A stretch of DNA of 64,000 bases from Tumebacillus algifaecis (GCF_002243515.1 NZ_CP022657.1:1261001-1325000), one strand, 5' to 3'. Positions 8,601-17,572 are shown, counted from the first letter of the stretch. Notes: generated by a model from the letters alone, not told the origin. Numbers and translations are program-made.

Positions 8601-9947
8601 TTATAAATAAAGGCGTTGCCAAGCGGTGCGATCTACCGACTTCCCGAGGTTTACTTCCGTTTCTGTCAGCAGGCTATGATTCTTTTGGAAGGGGTAGATT
8701 GGGATTTGGAGCAGAAGTTGGTTGTGATGACTGTGCCAAGTGATACTCTGATCAATCTGACCCTTTAACTCGGGATAATTGCTAAGGCTTAATTTCTGAT
8801 GTTCGAATTTAACTTCGATTTGAGACGGATCTTCCGCTTCGGCATCGGGCAGGCGCAAGCGAACGGTGAAGCGGTGTTGAGCCGTTATCGCCCGAGTTAG
8901 ATCGATGCGGATTCGCAATTGCTCGGCGGTGCGAGCGAACGTCACTTTACGAATGTCAACCGCATCCTCCCCCGATTGGTCGCCCATCGGATCGACAAGT
9001 TCAACCTGTTTGCCCACATCGAGCAGCTCCGGAATTGTCGAGTCTCCGATCAAATCGTTTTTGCGGATGAAAGAGCTGAGCAGGTTTTTCATCACATCGA
9101 CCTGCGAGCGGTGGGCGAAGATGGCGGAGCGCTTCTGCTCGATTTCCTCATTCTGGAGCGGTAGATGATGCCAGCGGATGCCGACATCTTGCAATCGGTC
9201 CGGTGGGCGCAACGAGCGGTACGGACGGTAGCGCCGCGGCTTGGGAAACTGGGGGTAGTGGATCAGGTAGGTCCACTCGTTTGGCTGGATGGGCAGTCCG
9301 GCCAGCGCATATTGGGTGAAGGCGGATGTCGCCCAGTGGTCGCCGTGCACGTCGTGCGGGTCAGGGTAGAGCAGGTCGGTCGGATGGAACTCGGTCAAGA
9401 TGCGCCGCAAGTCATCTGTCACCGCTTGGCCGCTGTAGGGACTTCCTTTACTGTAGGAGCGTGGATACGGCACCTGTCTGTACCCGTTTAGCCCAGCATA
9501 AGGCGTCTGCCTGCTCCAATGTGTGCTCCACAGGTGTCGCAACCCGGCATCAGGATAGCCGAGAAACAAAACCTGCTGCTCCTGTAACCCGATCCGCTTG
9601 ATCGCATCCAATTCCTCCGCTTGACGAACCAGCCCCAGTCGATACAGATCGGACGCTTGGGGGTGGGAGACGCGAAAGCGTTTCGCAGCAGCGCGGCGAA
9701 ATCCATCGCCATTGGTCATGACGGCGATTTGCACGATACCGCCTTCTCGTAGCGTTTTTTGGATCAGAGCAACGCCCGCCAGCGACTCGTCATCAGGATG
9801 GGGGGCGATCACAAGCAGACGCTTTTGTGGGTGCGCTGGGAGCGGGGTCTGCGGTGGTGCGGCAAGTCCGGGCAGATCGAGCAGATAAAGGGAGCCCGTC
9901 AAGACGAGCAGTGGTGCCAAGCAGCGCATGATTGGCATGTTGCGCAT
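8601..9947 (-). CDS. Secreted PIG-L family deacetylase
   Basis: 448 aa. The start is the ATG at 9947 with GGGGG seven bases upstream; the open frame continues further 5' but without a ribosome site. A signal peptide (MRCLAPLLVLTGSLYLLDLPG) comes first. The metal-binding motif of the LmbE/PIG-L superfamily is seen as APHPDDE near residue 50, with the second zinc site DPHDVHGDHWATS further on. These enzymes remove acetyl groups from N-acetylglucosamine-type sugars or act as N-acyl hydrolases. The C-terminal ~170 residues look like a beta-rich accessory domain. No partner gene is in the same transcript. Substrate unknown; an extracellular or wall glycan is plausible. Confidence 0.85.
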   Translation of the reverse strand: MRNMPIMRCLAPLLVLTGSLYLLDLPGLAAPPQTPLPAHPQKRLLVIAPHPDDESLAGVALIQKTLREGGIVQIAVMTNGDGFRRAAAKRFRVSHPQASDLYRLGLVRQAEELDAIKRIGLQEQQVLFLGYPDAGLRHLWSTHWSRQTPYAGLNGYRQVPYPRSYSKGSPYSGQAVTDDLRRILTEFHPTDLLYPDPHDVHGDHWATSAFTQYALAGLPIQPNEWTYLIHYPQFPKPRRYRPYRSLRPPDRLQDVGIRWHHLPLQNEEIEQKRSAIFAHRSQVDVMKNLLSSFIRKNDLIGDSTIPELLDVGKQVELVDPMGDQSGEDAVDIRKVTFARTAEQLRIRIDLTRAITAQHRFTVRLRLPDAEAEDPSQIEVKFEHQKLSLSNYPELKGQIDQSITWHSHHNQLLLQIPIYPFQKNHSLLTETEVNLGKSVDRTAWQRLYL

Positions 9948-10064
9948 GGGAAATCCCCCTTTCATCGCACCGAATCGAGTATTGTCAGTGTTTGAGCCTG
10001 ACTGGCTTCTTATTCGGAGTAGGGAGCTTCCCTTTGGAGACACTAAGCACGGAGGTGATCCTGC

Positions 10065-10349
10065 ATGGAGAAGGATAAGGCAATCTTGCGACGCGCCCAG
10101 GCGACCAATCGCCGCACGATCGATAATGATGCAACCAAAGCACCGTGGCGAAATACTGCGCTCGACAATTGGAGCCGTGATGTCGATCCTGCGATCATGT
10201 CCGGGGATCAATATGTCGATAACGATCATGACCTTGGCACAACGCGCCGTGAGAATCTCGAACTGCAAAATGGGACGTGGAGCCCTGTGGCGGCGCCCTT
10301 TATGCATCCGACGCACGATGCGTCGATGCGCAACGGGGAAGATGAGTAG
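10065..10349 (+). CDS. DUF3905 family protein
   Basis: 94 aa with a strong GGAGGTGAT ribosome site. The motifs DPAIMSGDQYV, DLGTTRRENLEL and PFMHPTHD match the pattern I know from DUF3905 proteins of Bacillus and Paenibacillus, which are small, soluble and mostly found in spore formers. The function is not established. It stands alone between two minus-strand genes and is followed by its own terminator at 10375. Confidence 0.75.
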   Translation: MEKDKAILRRAQATNRRTIDNDATKAPWRNTALDNWSRDVDPAIMSGDQYVDNDHDLGTTRRENLELQNGTWSPVAAPFMHPTHDASMRNGEDE

Positions 10350-10374
10350 ACGATCGACCGATTAAGGTGGGGCA

Positions 10375-10408
10375 GCCTCTCTCTGCACGTATGGGGAGAG
10401 GCTTTTTT
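10375..10408 (+). terminator. Terminator after DUF3905 gene
   Basis: GCCTCTC / GAGAGGC stem followed by TTTTTT. Confidence 0.8.
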
Positions 10409-10423
10409 GCGCCCTTTTGAGCC

Positions 10424-10458
10424 CACAAAAAACAGCCACCAGATCGAAGGTGGCTGTT
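10424..10458 (-). terminator. Terminator after M23 peptidase gene
   Basis: Minus strand AACAGCCACC / GGTGGCTGTT stem followed by a T run; only six bases from the stop codon of the peptidase. Confidence 0.8.
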
Positions 10459-10463
10459 TCACA

Positions 10464-11492
10464 TCACCGTTTCTTCTTGCGCATTTCGCGCTCCCATTTG
10501 CGCAGGTGCGGCGTCGGGTCGAACGCCCACTCGCGGGCCCCGGTATCACGGTACATCCCGTAATGCAGATGCGGAGGGAATTTGCCCGACGTGCCAGGAC
10601 GACCGTATCCGCTGGCGCCGACATAGCCGATCACTTGGCCCGGCTTCACGATCGAACCGCGTTTGATCCCTTTGTCAAAACCGGCGAGGTGTGCATAGTA
10701 ATGATAGATGTTGTTCAGATCGCGGATGCCGATGCGCCAGCCGCCGAAACGGTTCCAGCCGATCACCTCCACAACACCTGTGGCGGTGGACAGCACCGGG
10801 GTGCCTTGGTTGGCAAAGATGTCACAGCCTTCATGAATCCGCCGTCCACCCCAACCGCGCGGATCGCCCCATGTTGAGCGGTAGGAGTAGTTGTAGCGCT
10901 TAGGAATCGGAAACGAATTGCCATGAATATCGGTGGTGCCAGCTTCACGGAAGATGCGAGCATAGCCTGTGATTCGGTCCACGACGATGCCGTCTTGGTA
11001 ATAGTCCCAGATTTTGCGACGGATCGCCTCTTCATGGGTGCCATCTGCCCCCAGCCATTTGGCCATGGCAAACAGCGCATCTTCCGGGTTGGTGCGGTCG
11101 GCCGCTTTGTCTTTGTTGCCATCCAAACCCATCCCGCCGAAAATTTTGATCGTCACCGGGTTGTTGTCTTCCTGCTTCGGATTGACCGGCCCGCTCCATT
11201 TTTCGGTCGGGACCTCAATTTGAATGGCAGATTTGTTCGGGATGTCTTTGTTTTTCTTCCAATGAATTCCCATTTCGTACTGGTTGACCGCAGCGAGGTA
11301 GTACCAGGGTACCTTCGTCACTTTTTCCACATGATGAAGCACAGGCATTTCATCTTGTAATTGGGCGGACGTTGCGAGTTCCAATGTCTGTTCAGCCGTC
11401 GGGTCTTCCTGGACAGCGCCTGCTCCCGGCACGGGGAGCAGAGCAAGCGACAGTAGCAATCCTGCGAACAATCGGGTTCGCTTTCTGATCAT
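10464..11492 (-). CDS. Secreted M23 family metallopeptidase
   Basis: 342 aa. The start is set at 11492, where GAGGTGAG lies upstream. A signal peptide (RLFAGLLLSLALLPVPGAGA) precedes a ~170-residue region with no clear family. The C-terminal half carries the LytM/M23 zinc motif: IHEGCDIFA (H and D ligands) and HLHYGMY (HxH). M23 enzymes cut peptidoglycan cross-bridges; here the domain could act in wall turnover or germination. The middle region includes GGMGLDGNKDKAADRTNPEDALFAMA-like text that resembles the stalk of lytic enzymes, but I cannot assign it. Monocistronic. Confidence 0.9.
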   Translation of the reverse strand: MIRKRTRLFAGLLLSLALLPVPGAGAVQEDPTAEQTLELATSAQLQDEMPVLHHVEKVTKVPWYYLAAVNQYEMGIHWKKNKDIPNKSAIQIEVPTEKWSGPVNPKQEDNNPVTIKIFGGMGLDGNKDKAADRTNPEDALFAMAKWLGADGTHEEAIRRKIWDYYQDGIVVDRITGYARIFREAGTTDIHGNSFPIPKRYNYSYRSTWGDPRGWGGRRIHEGCDIFANQGTPVLSTATGVVEVIGWNRFGGWRIGIRDLNNIYHYYAHLAGFDKGIKRGSIVKPGQVIGYVGASGYGRPGTSGKFPPHLHYGMYRDTGAREWAFDPTPHLRKWEREMRKKKR

Positions 11493-11670
11493 GGGATGCT
11501 CACCTCGAATGTGGGAGTTCATGCACAGTTTTTATGGTCGCAGGTAGTGTTTCCAAGAATGCAGGCAGGCATCACAGGGAACTCTTTCCGTAGAGGCTTT
11601 TCGTTTTCGTCGAAATGGTGACCTAAATGTTAAGATTGTGTAAAAGTCTCGTTTTTCGTTCGTTCTTGTC

Positions 11671-11699
11671 TTGTCAAACGTCTGGGACAGGATGATAAT
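11671..11699 (+). promoter_or_regulatory. Candidate sigma-A promoter for the phosphate operon
   Basis: TTGTCA, 17-base spacer, GATAAT, about 85 bases upstream of the DUF47 start. The 260-base stretch upstream of the gene otherwise shows nothing I recognise; a TTAAGATTGTGT segment near 11629 could be a weak Pho-box-like site, but this is speculative. Confidence 0.45.
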
Positions 11700-11784
11700 G
11701 AGAAAGGTTTTACGAAGGCGTTACATTCTCTCTATCAAATTTGCGAAAACTAACTTGACCTTTTTACAAGGAGGCATCTTCGTT

Positions 11785-12408
11785 ATGTTGCGTTTTGGAC
11801 CGAAAAACGATGTTTTTTTCGACCTGCTGGAACAGGAAGCGAACAACTTGTACAGCGGCGCGAAGGCATTTCTCGAGCTGATGGAAAATTACACCGATGT
11901 GGAAAAGAAATTTGATGCCATTCAAGAAATCGAGCACAAAGGCGATGCGATCACCCGTCAAATCATGGAAAAGTTAAACTCTTCCTTCATCACGCCGATA
12001 GAGCGCGATGACATTTCGGCATTGGCCTTTACGATCGACGAAGTGCTCGACATCATCACCGGTGTAGCAGACCGCTGCGTGCTCTATCGAATCGGTTCGG
12101 TAACGCCCGAAATGCTCGCGCTCTCCAAAGCGATGGAAGGTGCAACCTCCGTACTCGTCAAGCTGATTCACGCGTTGCGTGAACTAAAATATGAGCGGAT
12201 TAAAGAACTGACCAAGCGCATGAAACAATGGGAGTTGGAGTCTGACCAGATCTACCGCCGCGCGGTGGCGAAACTGCTCAACGATGAACAGGTGAACCCG
12301 ATCCACGTGATCAAATGGAAAGAGATCTACGAGAAGTTGGAAGACGGTGTGGATTTCTGTGAAGACGTGTCCAATTTGGTAGAAGGAGTCGTCTTGAAAA
12401 ATGCTTGA
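11785..12408 (+). CDS. DUF47 family phosphate transport regulator (PitA accessory)
   Basis: 207 aa from the ATG at 11785, which has AAGGAGG upstream; the longer open frame has no support. The protein is all-helical, PhoU-like, with the family patterns FGPKNDVFFDLLEQ at the start, AIQEIEHKGDAITRQI and DDISALAFTIDEVLDII. DUF47 proteins are encoded next to Pit permeases and are thought to modulate phosphate uptake. The gene overlaps the permease start by eight bases, so the two are translationally coupled. Confidence 0.9.
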   Translation: MLRFGPKNDVFFDLLEQEANNLYSGAKAFLELMENYTDVEKKFDAIQEIEHKGDAITRQIMEKLNSSFITPIERDDISALAFTIDEVLDIITGVADRCVLYRIGSVTPEMLALSKAMEGATSVLVKLIHALRELKYERIKELTKRMKQWELESDQIYRRAVAKLLNDEQVNPIHVIKWKEIYEKLEDGVDFCEDVSNLVEGVVLKNA

Positions 12409-13405
12409 CGGCAGCCTGTTACTGATCATTACCGTTGTGATTCTGGCTTTGGCGTTCGATTATATCAACGGGTTTCACGATACGGCAAACGCCATCGCCA
12501 CCTCGATCTCGACCAGAGCGTTGACTCCGCGCATGGCGATCGTGCTCGCTGCATCGATGAACTTGATTGGTGCCCTGACCTTTACCGGGGTGGCGAAGAC
12601 GATCGGGAAAGGGATTGCTGACCCGTTTGTGCTCAACAACGGGATGTGGATCGTCGTGGCCGCGATGTTGTCGGCGATCATCTGGAACTTGGCGACGTGG
12701 TGGTTTGCGATTCCGTCTTCTTCCTCTCACGCCTTGATCGGATCGCTTGTCGGCGCGGTCATCGCAGCAGCCGGATTCTCGGCCGTCAATGTAGACGGAT
12801 TTCTGCAGATCATCAAGTCGCTGATCTTCTCCCCGATTATCGCATTGGTGCTCGGTTTTCTGATCATGCTGTCGATGCTTTGGCTGTTCCGCAATTTTGC
12901 TCCGGCGAAAATGACGCGCAATTTCCGCACGTTCCAAATTTTCTCGGCAGCCTTCCAAGCGTTTATGCACGGCACCAACGATGCACAAAAAGCGATGGGC
13001 GTCATCACGTTTGCGCTGATCGCAGGTGATTTCCAAACGACTAACGACATTCCGCTGTGGGTCAAAATTGCGGCGGCGCTGGCGATGGCAGCAGGTACCG
13101 CTTCCGGCGGTTGGCGGATCATCCGCACGGTGGGACGCGGAATTATCAAGATTCAGCCGGTCAACGGTTTCGCGGCCGATTTCACCTCTTCGATCGTCAT
13201 CTTGGTCGCCACTTTGTTCAAATTGCCCGTTTCGACAACACACGTCATCTCCTCTGCGATCATGGGGGTCGGTGCTGCGAAAGGCTTTAACAAAGTGAAA
13301 TGGGACGTGGCGGGCAAAATCGTCATGACCTGGATCATCACCTTGCCGATCACAGCGGTGTTGTCAGCTCTGACCTATTGGTTTTTAAGCCTGTTTTTCT
13401 TCTAA
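12401..13405 (+). CDS. pit: Inorganic phosphate transporter, PiT family
   Basis: 334 aa integral membrane protein with about ten hydrophobic segments. Both copies of the PiT signature are present: GFHDTANAIATSI near residue 25 and HGTNDAQKAMGV near residue 190, each with the conserved Asn/Asp pair. It imports metal-phosphate complexes with protons. ATG overlaps the DUF47 stop. The run is closed by the terminator at 13413. Confidence 0.92.
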   Translation: MLDGSLLLIITVVILALAFDYINGFHDTANAIATSISTRALTPRMAIVLAASMNLIGALTFTGVAKTIGKGIADPFVLNNGMWIVVAAMLSAIIWNLATWWFAIPSSSSHALIGSLVGAVIAAAGFSAVNVDGFLQIIKSLIFSPIIALVLGFLIMLSMLWLFRNFAPAKMTRNFRTFQIFSAAFQAFMHGTNDAQKAMGVITFALIAGDFQTTNDIPLWVKIAAALAMAAGTASGGWRIIRTVGRGIIKIQPVNGFAADFTSSIVILVATLFKLPVSTTHVISSAIMGVGAAKGFNKVKWDVAGKIVMTWIITLPITAVLSALTYWFLSLFFF

Positions 13406-13412
13406 GCCTTGC

Positions 13413-13446
13413 AAGCACCTCGGTAATTTCCGGGGTGCTTTTTCTG
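13413..13446 (+). terminator. Terminator of phosphate uptake operon
   Basis: AAGCACCTCGG / CCGGGGTGCTT stem followed by TTT. Confidence 0.8.
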
Positions 13447-13542
13447 TTCGATTTATGAATATGACGATTCGCCTTGTACATACTGAGTGATGGAAGCATC
13501 GCATGGTACATATTTGGAGCATCAGACATGGAGGGTGATAAC

Positions 13543-14715
13543 ATGTATACGAATCAACCGCAAGGCGGTCAGCAAGGCTTTTCCCAAGGCTATAGCAATC
13601 AAGGTTTTGGTGGGATGCAGCAAGGAGTGAACCAAGCTCATCTGAATCAAATCCATCAAAACTCGCTCTTTTCTGGCAACTCTCAGTTGGAAAATGCACA
13701 TGTACAGCGCATTCAGCAAGCGACCATCTCCGGTGAAGAAGCCAATCCGCTGCGTGGTGCGATGGGGATGCACGCGGGCGGCTACGGGGGTCAGCAATAT
13801 GCCTACCCAAGCGCAAGCAACCAAGCGTTTTCCAATCAAAGCTATCAAAGCTATGGCAATCCGTCATATGGCGGTATGCAGCAATCGGTAAGCCCAGCAC
13901 AGCTTGAGCGCATCCAGCAAAACTCAATCTTTGGCGGACAATCGCAGATGAGCAACGCGTACCCGCAAGACCTGCAACGCGTCCAGCAAGCGTCATTCTT
14001 CAACGGACGGGCTGCACAAAGCGAAGCGGGCTATGGCGGGCCATCTGGCATGCAGCAATCGTACAACCAAAGTGGCTATAGCGAGCAAGGGTACGGGTTG
14101 CAACAAGGGGTGAGCCCAGCGCAATTGAATCAAATCCACCAAAATTCGATCTACGGTGGTCAATCGCAGAGCAGTTTCCCGCAAGAGTTGCAGCGCATTC
14201 AGCAGGCATCGCTTTCCCAAGGACGCTCGCAAGGGGAACTGCAAAGCTATGGCGGCGCATATGGCGCACAGCAGATGTACAACCAAGGCTATAGCAACCA
14301 AAGCGCGTATGGCGGGATGCAGGGCGTGAACCAAGCGCAACTCGAGCGCATTCATCAAAACTCGCTCTATCAGGGCGGCGAGTCGCAAATGAGCAGTTTC
14401 CCGCAAGAAACACATCGCATCCATCAAAACTCCCTGTTTAACGGACGCTCGCAAGGCGGCTATGGTGGGGCGAACATGATGAATCAAGGGTTCGCAAGCC
14501 AAGGTATGATGAGCCAGCCCAATCAAGGCCAGGTGAACCAAGGTGCATTCCGACAAGTGATGCAGGCAGATGCGGGCATCTATGAGCAAGAAGGTCCGAG
14601 CAGCTATCCGTCTACGATGTATCGTGGCAACCAATATGATAATGTGAACCAATCGGTGATGAACCAGATGTCGAACTTGCACGGCATGGGCGGTGCATAC
14701 GGTCGCCAGTTCTAA
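13543..14715 (+). CDS. Q/N/S/G/Y-rich low-complexity protein with four internal repeats
   Basis: 390 aa; the ATG at 13543 follows GGAGGGTGAT and is preferred over the upstream ATG at 13474. No signal peptide or membrane segment. The composition is dominated by Gln, Asn, Ser, Gly and Tyr with almost no acidic residues or Cys. Four units of about 40 residues begin at residues 28, 115, 189 and 261 and share the pattern V-x-x-A-x-L-x-x-I-x-Q-N-S followed ~20 residues later by R-I-Q-Q-A-S and NGRSQ. Spacers are of the type YGGxQQxYNQGYSNQ. I do not recognise a named family. Spore coat or exosporium protein, or another self-assembling matrix protein, is a reasonable guess from composition. Single gene with terminator. 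Confidence 0.8.
   Translation: MYTNQPQGGQQGFSQGYSNQGFGGMQQGVNQAHLNQIHQNSLFSGNSQLENAHVQRIQQATISGEEANPLRGAMGMHAGGYGGQQYAYPSASNQAFSNQSYQSYGNPSYGGMQQSVSPAQLERIQQNSIFGGQSQMSNAYPQDLQRVQQASFFNGRAAQSEAGYGGPSGMQQSYNQSGYSEQGYGLQQGVSPAQLNQIHQNSIYGGQSQSSFPQELQRIQQASLSQGRSQGELQSYGGAYGAQQMYNQGYSNQSAYGGMQGVNQAQLERIHQNSLYQGGESQMSSFPQETHRIHQNSLFNGRSQGGYGGANMMNQGFASQGMMSQPNQGQVNQGAFRQVMQADAGIYEQEGPSSYPSTMYRGNQYDNVNQSVMNQMSNLHGMGGAYGRQF
13624..14445 (+). repeat. Four-copy coding repeat in the Q/N-rich protein
   Basis: Units at 13624-13740, 13885-14007, 14107-14223 and 14323-14445. Each contains an I(H/Q)QNS core and an R(I/V)(Q/H)Q core, alternating with Tyr/Gly/Gln spacers. Confidence 0.8.
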
Positions 14716-14731
14716 GCGATGTGACAGCCAC

Positions 14732-14764
14732 AAAGACCAGAGGACGATCCTCTGGTCTTTTTTT
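14732..14764 (+). terminator. Terminator after the Q/N-rich protein gene
   Basis: AAAGACCAGAGGA / TCCTCTGGTCTTT stem with a 3-base loop and T run. Confidence 0.9.
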
Positions 14765-14832
14765 GATGTAGGCCTCTTTCTTGACGCTGGCTGATCGGCA
14801 GGAGTACGATGAAAGAGAGAGGGGGAAGCGAG

Positions 14833-15132
14833 ATGAACGAAACACTTGTGCACGTGGAGGGAATCTTGGTAAGCGACCCGCTGTCCTACCAGAGCGTCGA
14901 AGAAGCGGGCGAAGTCTATCTGGCCAAAATCGATCTTCGCACACCGCTATCGGTGGGCGAAGTTGAACTGACGGAGCTATTTCTCAATCTGGGGCCGAAT
15001 TCCCGCGGTTTGACAAACGGTGATCGGGTGTCGGTGACAGGTGTTGTGGCCTTGCGCAACCTGATTACTCGCTCGGGAAAAATTCGCCGTGGCGGCGTAT
15101 ATCAACTTCTTGTGCAGGATGTAAGGTGGTAA
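14833..15132 (+). CDS. Small protein with predicted OB-fold character, unknown function
   Basis: 99 aa. The ATG at 14833 follows a purine-rich GAGGGGGAAG site; an in-frame ATG at 14809 lacks one. The pattern of alternating beta strands (HVEGILVSDP, GEVYLAKIDLRT, GDRVSVTGVVALRN, GVYQLLVQDV) suggests a five-stranded OB-like barrel, as in nucleic-acid-binding proteins, but no family motif is certain. It is followed by a short gene at 15178 in the same direction, probably co-transcribed. Confidence 0.7.
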   Translation: MNETLVHVEGILVSDPLSYQSVEEAGEVYLAKIDLRTPLSVGEVELTELFLNLGPNSRGLTNGDRVSVTGVVALRNLITRSGKIRRGGVYQLLVQDVRW

Positions 15133-15177
15133 TTTGTGTTACACTAGGAGGGAATCAATTAGTAGGAGGAATTCCTT

Positions 15178-15444
15178 TTGAATTACACAGACCAGTCGAA
15201 ACAATTGCTCGATGAACTTTTGAGCCCGATTCCGTTTTTTGCTCGCCCGATGGCAAAGAAGATGATCGAGAAACAAATCTTTGCGGAAGCGCAGCAAGCA
15301 GGCCATGAAACGGTTACCGAAGAGGACGTTTTGCGCGGCTACATCATCGCGGGTGCGAAAAAAGAAGCGGACCGCGACCGCATCAAAAAGTTTTTGACCG
15401 AAAAAGGGTACGATCTTTCGAAATATGAGGATCTGCTGGCGTAG
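15178..15444 (+). CDS. PCP_red (protochlorophyllide reductase 57 kDa-like) domain small protein
   Basis: 88 aa, TTG start with TAGGAGGAATT upstream. The sequence SPIPFFARPMAKKMIEKQIF followed by a T-x-E-D-V-L-R-G-Y helix matches the short helical domain found at the C-terminus of light-independent protochlorophyllide reductase subunit B and in stand-alone proteins of non-photosynthetic Firmicutes. The role of the free-standing form is not known. Ends at a bidirectional terminator. Confidence 0.65.
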   Translation: MNYTDQSKQLLDELLSPIPFFARPMAKKMIEKQIFAEAQQAGHETVTEEDVLRGYIIAGAKKEADRDRIKKFLTEKGYDLSKYEDLLA

Positions 15445-15457
15445 GCGGGCAGACAGC

Positions 15458-15496
15458 AAAAGAGCACCAGTCCATGTGGACAGGTGCTCTTTTTTC
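15458..15496. terminator. Bidirectional terminator between convergent genes
   Basis: AAAAGAGCACC / GGTGCTCTTTTTT stem, serving the plus gene at 15178 and the minus lipoprotein gene. Confidence 0.85.
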
Positions 15497-15498
15497 GT

Positions 15499-16125
15499 TT
15501 ACCGCGTGTCGATCTCCCAGTACGGTGTTCCGTTGGTCGAGTAGCCGCGCACTTGGACGAAGCGCGTGTCGAACGCTTTGCGCACCGCGATGAAACCGCG
15601 CTTGTGCGAAACATCGATGCGCTCTCGATGACCGTCGCGGTAGTTGATTTCCACCGTTTCGATAAACGGATTGTGGACGCGCCCGGCCAAGACACCATAA
15701 GGAGCGTTGATCCCGTTGTTCGGAGGAATGGCGCGCACGACGATCAAATCTTGACTGGGATCGGTGACGGCGAGCGGCCAGCGCGCCTGATGCACGACGA
15801 TCGAGCCGTCAGCTTGGCGTCCGGCAAAGGCCAGTCCGTCATTGCGTGGCAGGGAGTAGAGTACGTAGGTCCCGGCTGCCGAGTTTTTCGTTTCCAAGAT
15901 GCGAAATTGATTTTTCGTGTCGGCCGGCAAGTTCAACTGCTGAAACAGTTTTTCTTGGAACGCTTTGTAATCGCTTTTTCTAAGCGATGTGGTTGCAGCA
16001 GTGTCTACCTGTTGAATACCGGCCCGTCCGCTCTGAGACGCATCACTTTTTCCGCAACCGGAAAGCAGGGCGGATGCGGCAAAGAGAGCTGAGCACGTGA
16101 AGAGTGCCATCCGTGAAACTGCCAT
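15499..16125 (-). CDS. Predicted lipoprotein, unknown function
   Basis: 208 aa, starting at the ATG at 16125 with an AAGGAGGAAG site; the open frame runs on far upstream over the next gene but that part is only a shadow. The N-terminus is a lipoprotein signal with lipobox LLSGC near residue 24. The rest is soluble with beta strands (VLYSLPRNDGLAFAGRQ; TVEINYRDGHRERIDVS) and no family that I recognise. It diverges from the alcohol dehydrogenase gene. Confidence 0.75.
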   Translation of the reverse strand: MAVSRMALFTCSALFAASALLSGCGKSDASQSGRAGIQQVDTAATTSLRKSDYKAFQEKLFQQLNLPADTKNQFRILETKNSAAGTYVLYSLPRNDGLAFAGRQADGSIVVHQARWPLAVTDPSQDLIVVRAIPPNNGINAPYGVLAGRVHNPFIETVEINYRDGHRERIDVSHKRGFIAVRKAFDTRFVQVRGYSTNGTPYWEIDTR

Positions 16126-16362
16126 CGAACTTCCTCCTTCTGGAACAGTAGCCAAACCTTTATCGCTAGTGTGTCCAAGCGGAGGAAAACCACTCTTTTT
16201 CGCTGACGGTTCGCAGTGGAGTTTGTCAAGCGTTATGGAGGTAGGGACGGAGCGATTTATCGGGGTCTTCGTAAAACGATTACTGCACGTTATAGCGTAG
16301 TGATCGGAATAGCTGGCCTGCTTTGTTTGTATGATATACTTAATAGGACAGGAGGAGATTCT

Positions 16363-17559
16363 ATGCTGAACTTTCAGTTGAGTATGCCGACGCGCATCCT
16401 TTTCGGGCGCGGCGAAGTCGAAAAAGCTGGAGCGGAAGCGGCCAAAATGGCAGGCAAAGTGCTGTTGGTCACCGGGCGCACGGCGACGCGCAAGACGGGC
16501 GTCTTGCAGCGAGTGATCAATTCGCTGGAAACGGCGGGCGTGGAAGTGGTGGTTTTTGATAAAATCGAGCCCAACCCGCGCACGCACACCGTTGATGAAG
16601 GCGGCCGGATCGCTCGTGAGGAAGGGTGCGAGCTGATCATCGGACTGGGTGGCGGTTCGCCGATGGACGCGGCCAAAGCGATCGCGGCTGTGGCGCTGAG
16701 CGGCCATCCGAGCCATGAATACATAGCGGGCAACCAGACAGGTCGTTGGCGTGAACTGCTTCCCGTCCAAGAGGCGTTGCCGATCATGACGATCCCGACG
16801 CTTGCGGCGACCGGGTCGGAAGCGAACAACGGCGGCGTGTTGACGCATGAAGAGACGAAGGAAAAGGGTGGATTTTCCGGCCCTGCGTTGTTCCCAAAAG
16901 TGACGATCATCGATCCGGAGTTGACCTTTACCGTCTCTCCTGAATACACGGCGGACGGTGCGGTCGATATGTTTACCCACCTGTACGAAGCCTATCTGAC
17001 TGGTGCGGATGACGCGTTGGTGCAGGATCACCTGACCGAAGGGCTGATTCGCGCCGCTGTGGAAAACGGTCCGATTGCCGTACAAGAGCCGACCCATTAT
17101 GAGGCGCGCGCCGCCTTGATGTGGGCTTCGACGCTGGCGCTGATCGGCCTGACAGGGGCAGGGCGCGGCGGTTCGTTCCCCATGCATCAGATGGAGCATA
17201 CGCTGTCGGCTTTTTATGATATTTCGCATGGGCGCGGTCTGGCGATTTTGGCACCGGCCTACTTTAAACGCGTGGCTGTCGATCGACCGGATCGCCTGGC
17301 GCGCATGGGGCGAAACTGCTTTGGCGTGACGGAGCTGGATGACAAGGTTGCAGCAGAAAAGACGATCGACGCGGTGATCGCTTGGTTTAAGTCGATGAAC
17401 GTCTATCTGAAGCTCAGCGACCTTGGTATCGAACGTGAGATGCTGGCGACGATGGCCGAAGAGTCGGTGCGCGTCGGCGGTCGCGGGCAAGCGTTTATCC
17501 CTGCTACCCGTGAGCTCGATGTCAAAGAAGTGCTGGCGATTTACGAAGAAAGTTTCTAA
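16363..17559 (+). CDS. Iron-containing alcohol dehydrogenase (YugJ/YugK-like)
   Basis: 398 aa from the ATG at 16363 with AGGAGG upstream. Rossmann-type N-terminal half with GGGSPMDAAKAI (cofactor phosphate loop), then the Fe-ADH metal ligands: D in DGAVDMFTH, H in FPMHQMEH and H in ISHGRGLA. This family (NADH-dependent butanol dehydrogenase type) reduces aldehydes to alcohols. It is a single gene with its own terminator; substrate unknown. The 237 bases before it hold the promoter region of two divergent genes but no promoter that I can place firmly. Confidence 0.9.
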   Translation: MLNFQLSMPTRILFGRGEVEKAGAEAAKMAGKVLLVTGRTATRKTGVLQRVINSLETAGVEVVVFDKIEPNPRTHTVDEGGRIAREEGCELIIGLGGGSPMDAAKAIAAVALSGHPSHEYIAGNQTGRWRELLPVQEALPIMTIPTLAATGSEANNGGVLTHEETKEKGGFSGPALFPKVTIIDPELTFTVSPEYTADGAVDMFTHLYEAYLTGADDALVQDHLTEGLIRAAVENGPIAVQEPTHYEARAALMWASTLALIGLTGAGRGGSFPMHQMEHTLSAFYDISHGRGLAILAPAYFKRVAVDRPDRLARMGRNCFGVTELDDKVAAEKTIDAVIAWFKSMNVYLKLSDLGIEREMLATMAEESVRVGGRGQAFIPATRELDVKEVLAIYEESF

Positions 17560-17572
17560 ACCAACGACTTAG

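Noticed and set aside
9948..10316. N-terminal extension of the PIG-L deacetylase
   Set aside because: A signal peptide and ribosome site lie at 9947; the upstream part overlaps the divergent DUF3905 gene and has no typical protein character.
12419..13243. 274-aa minus-strand frame opposite the phosphate permease
   Set aside because: Pure shadow of a conserved membrane protein gene; composition is Arg/Asp-rich as expected from antisense of hydrophobic codons.
16126..17490. Long minus-strand frame continuing from the lipoprotein gene
   Set aside because: It is antisense to the alcohol dehydrogenase, whose motifs are complete, and the lipoprotein has its own start at 16125.
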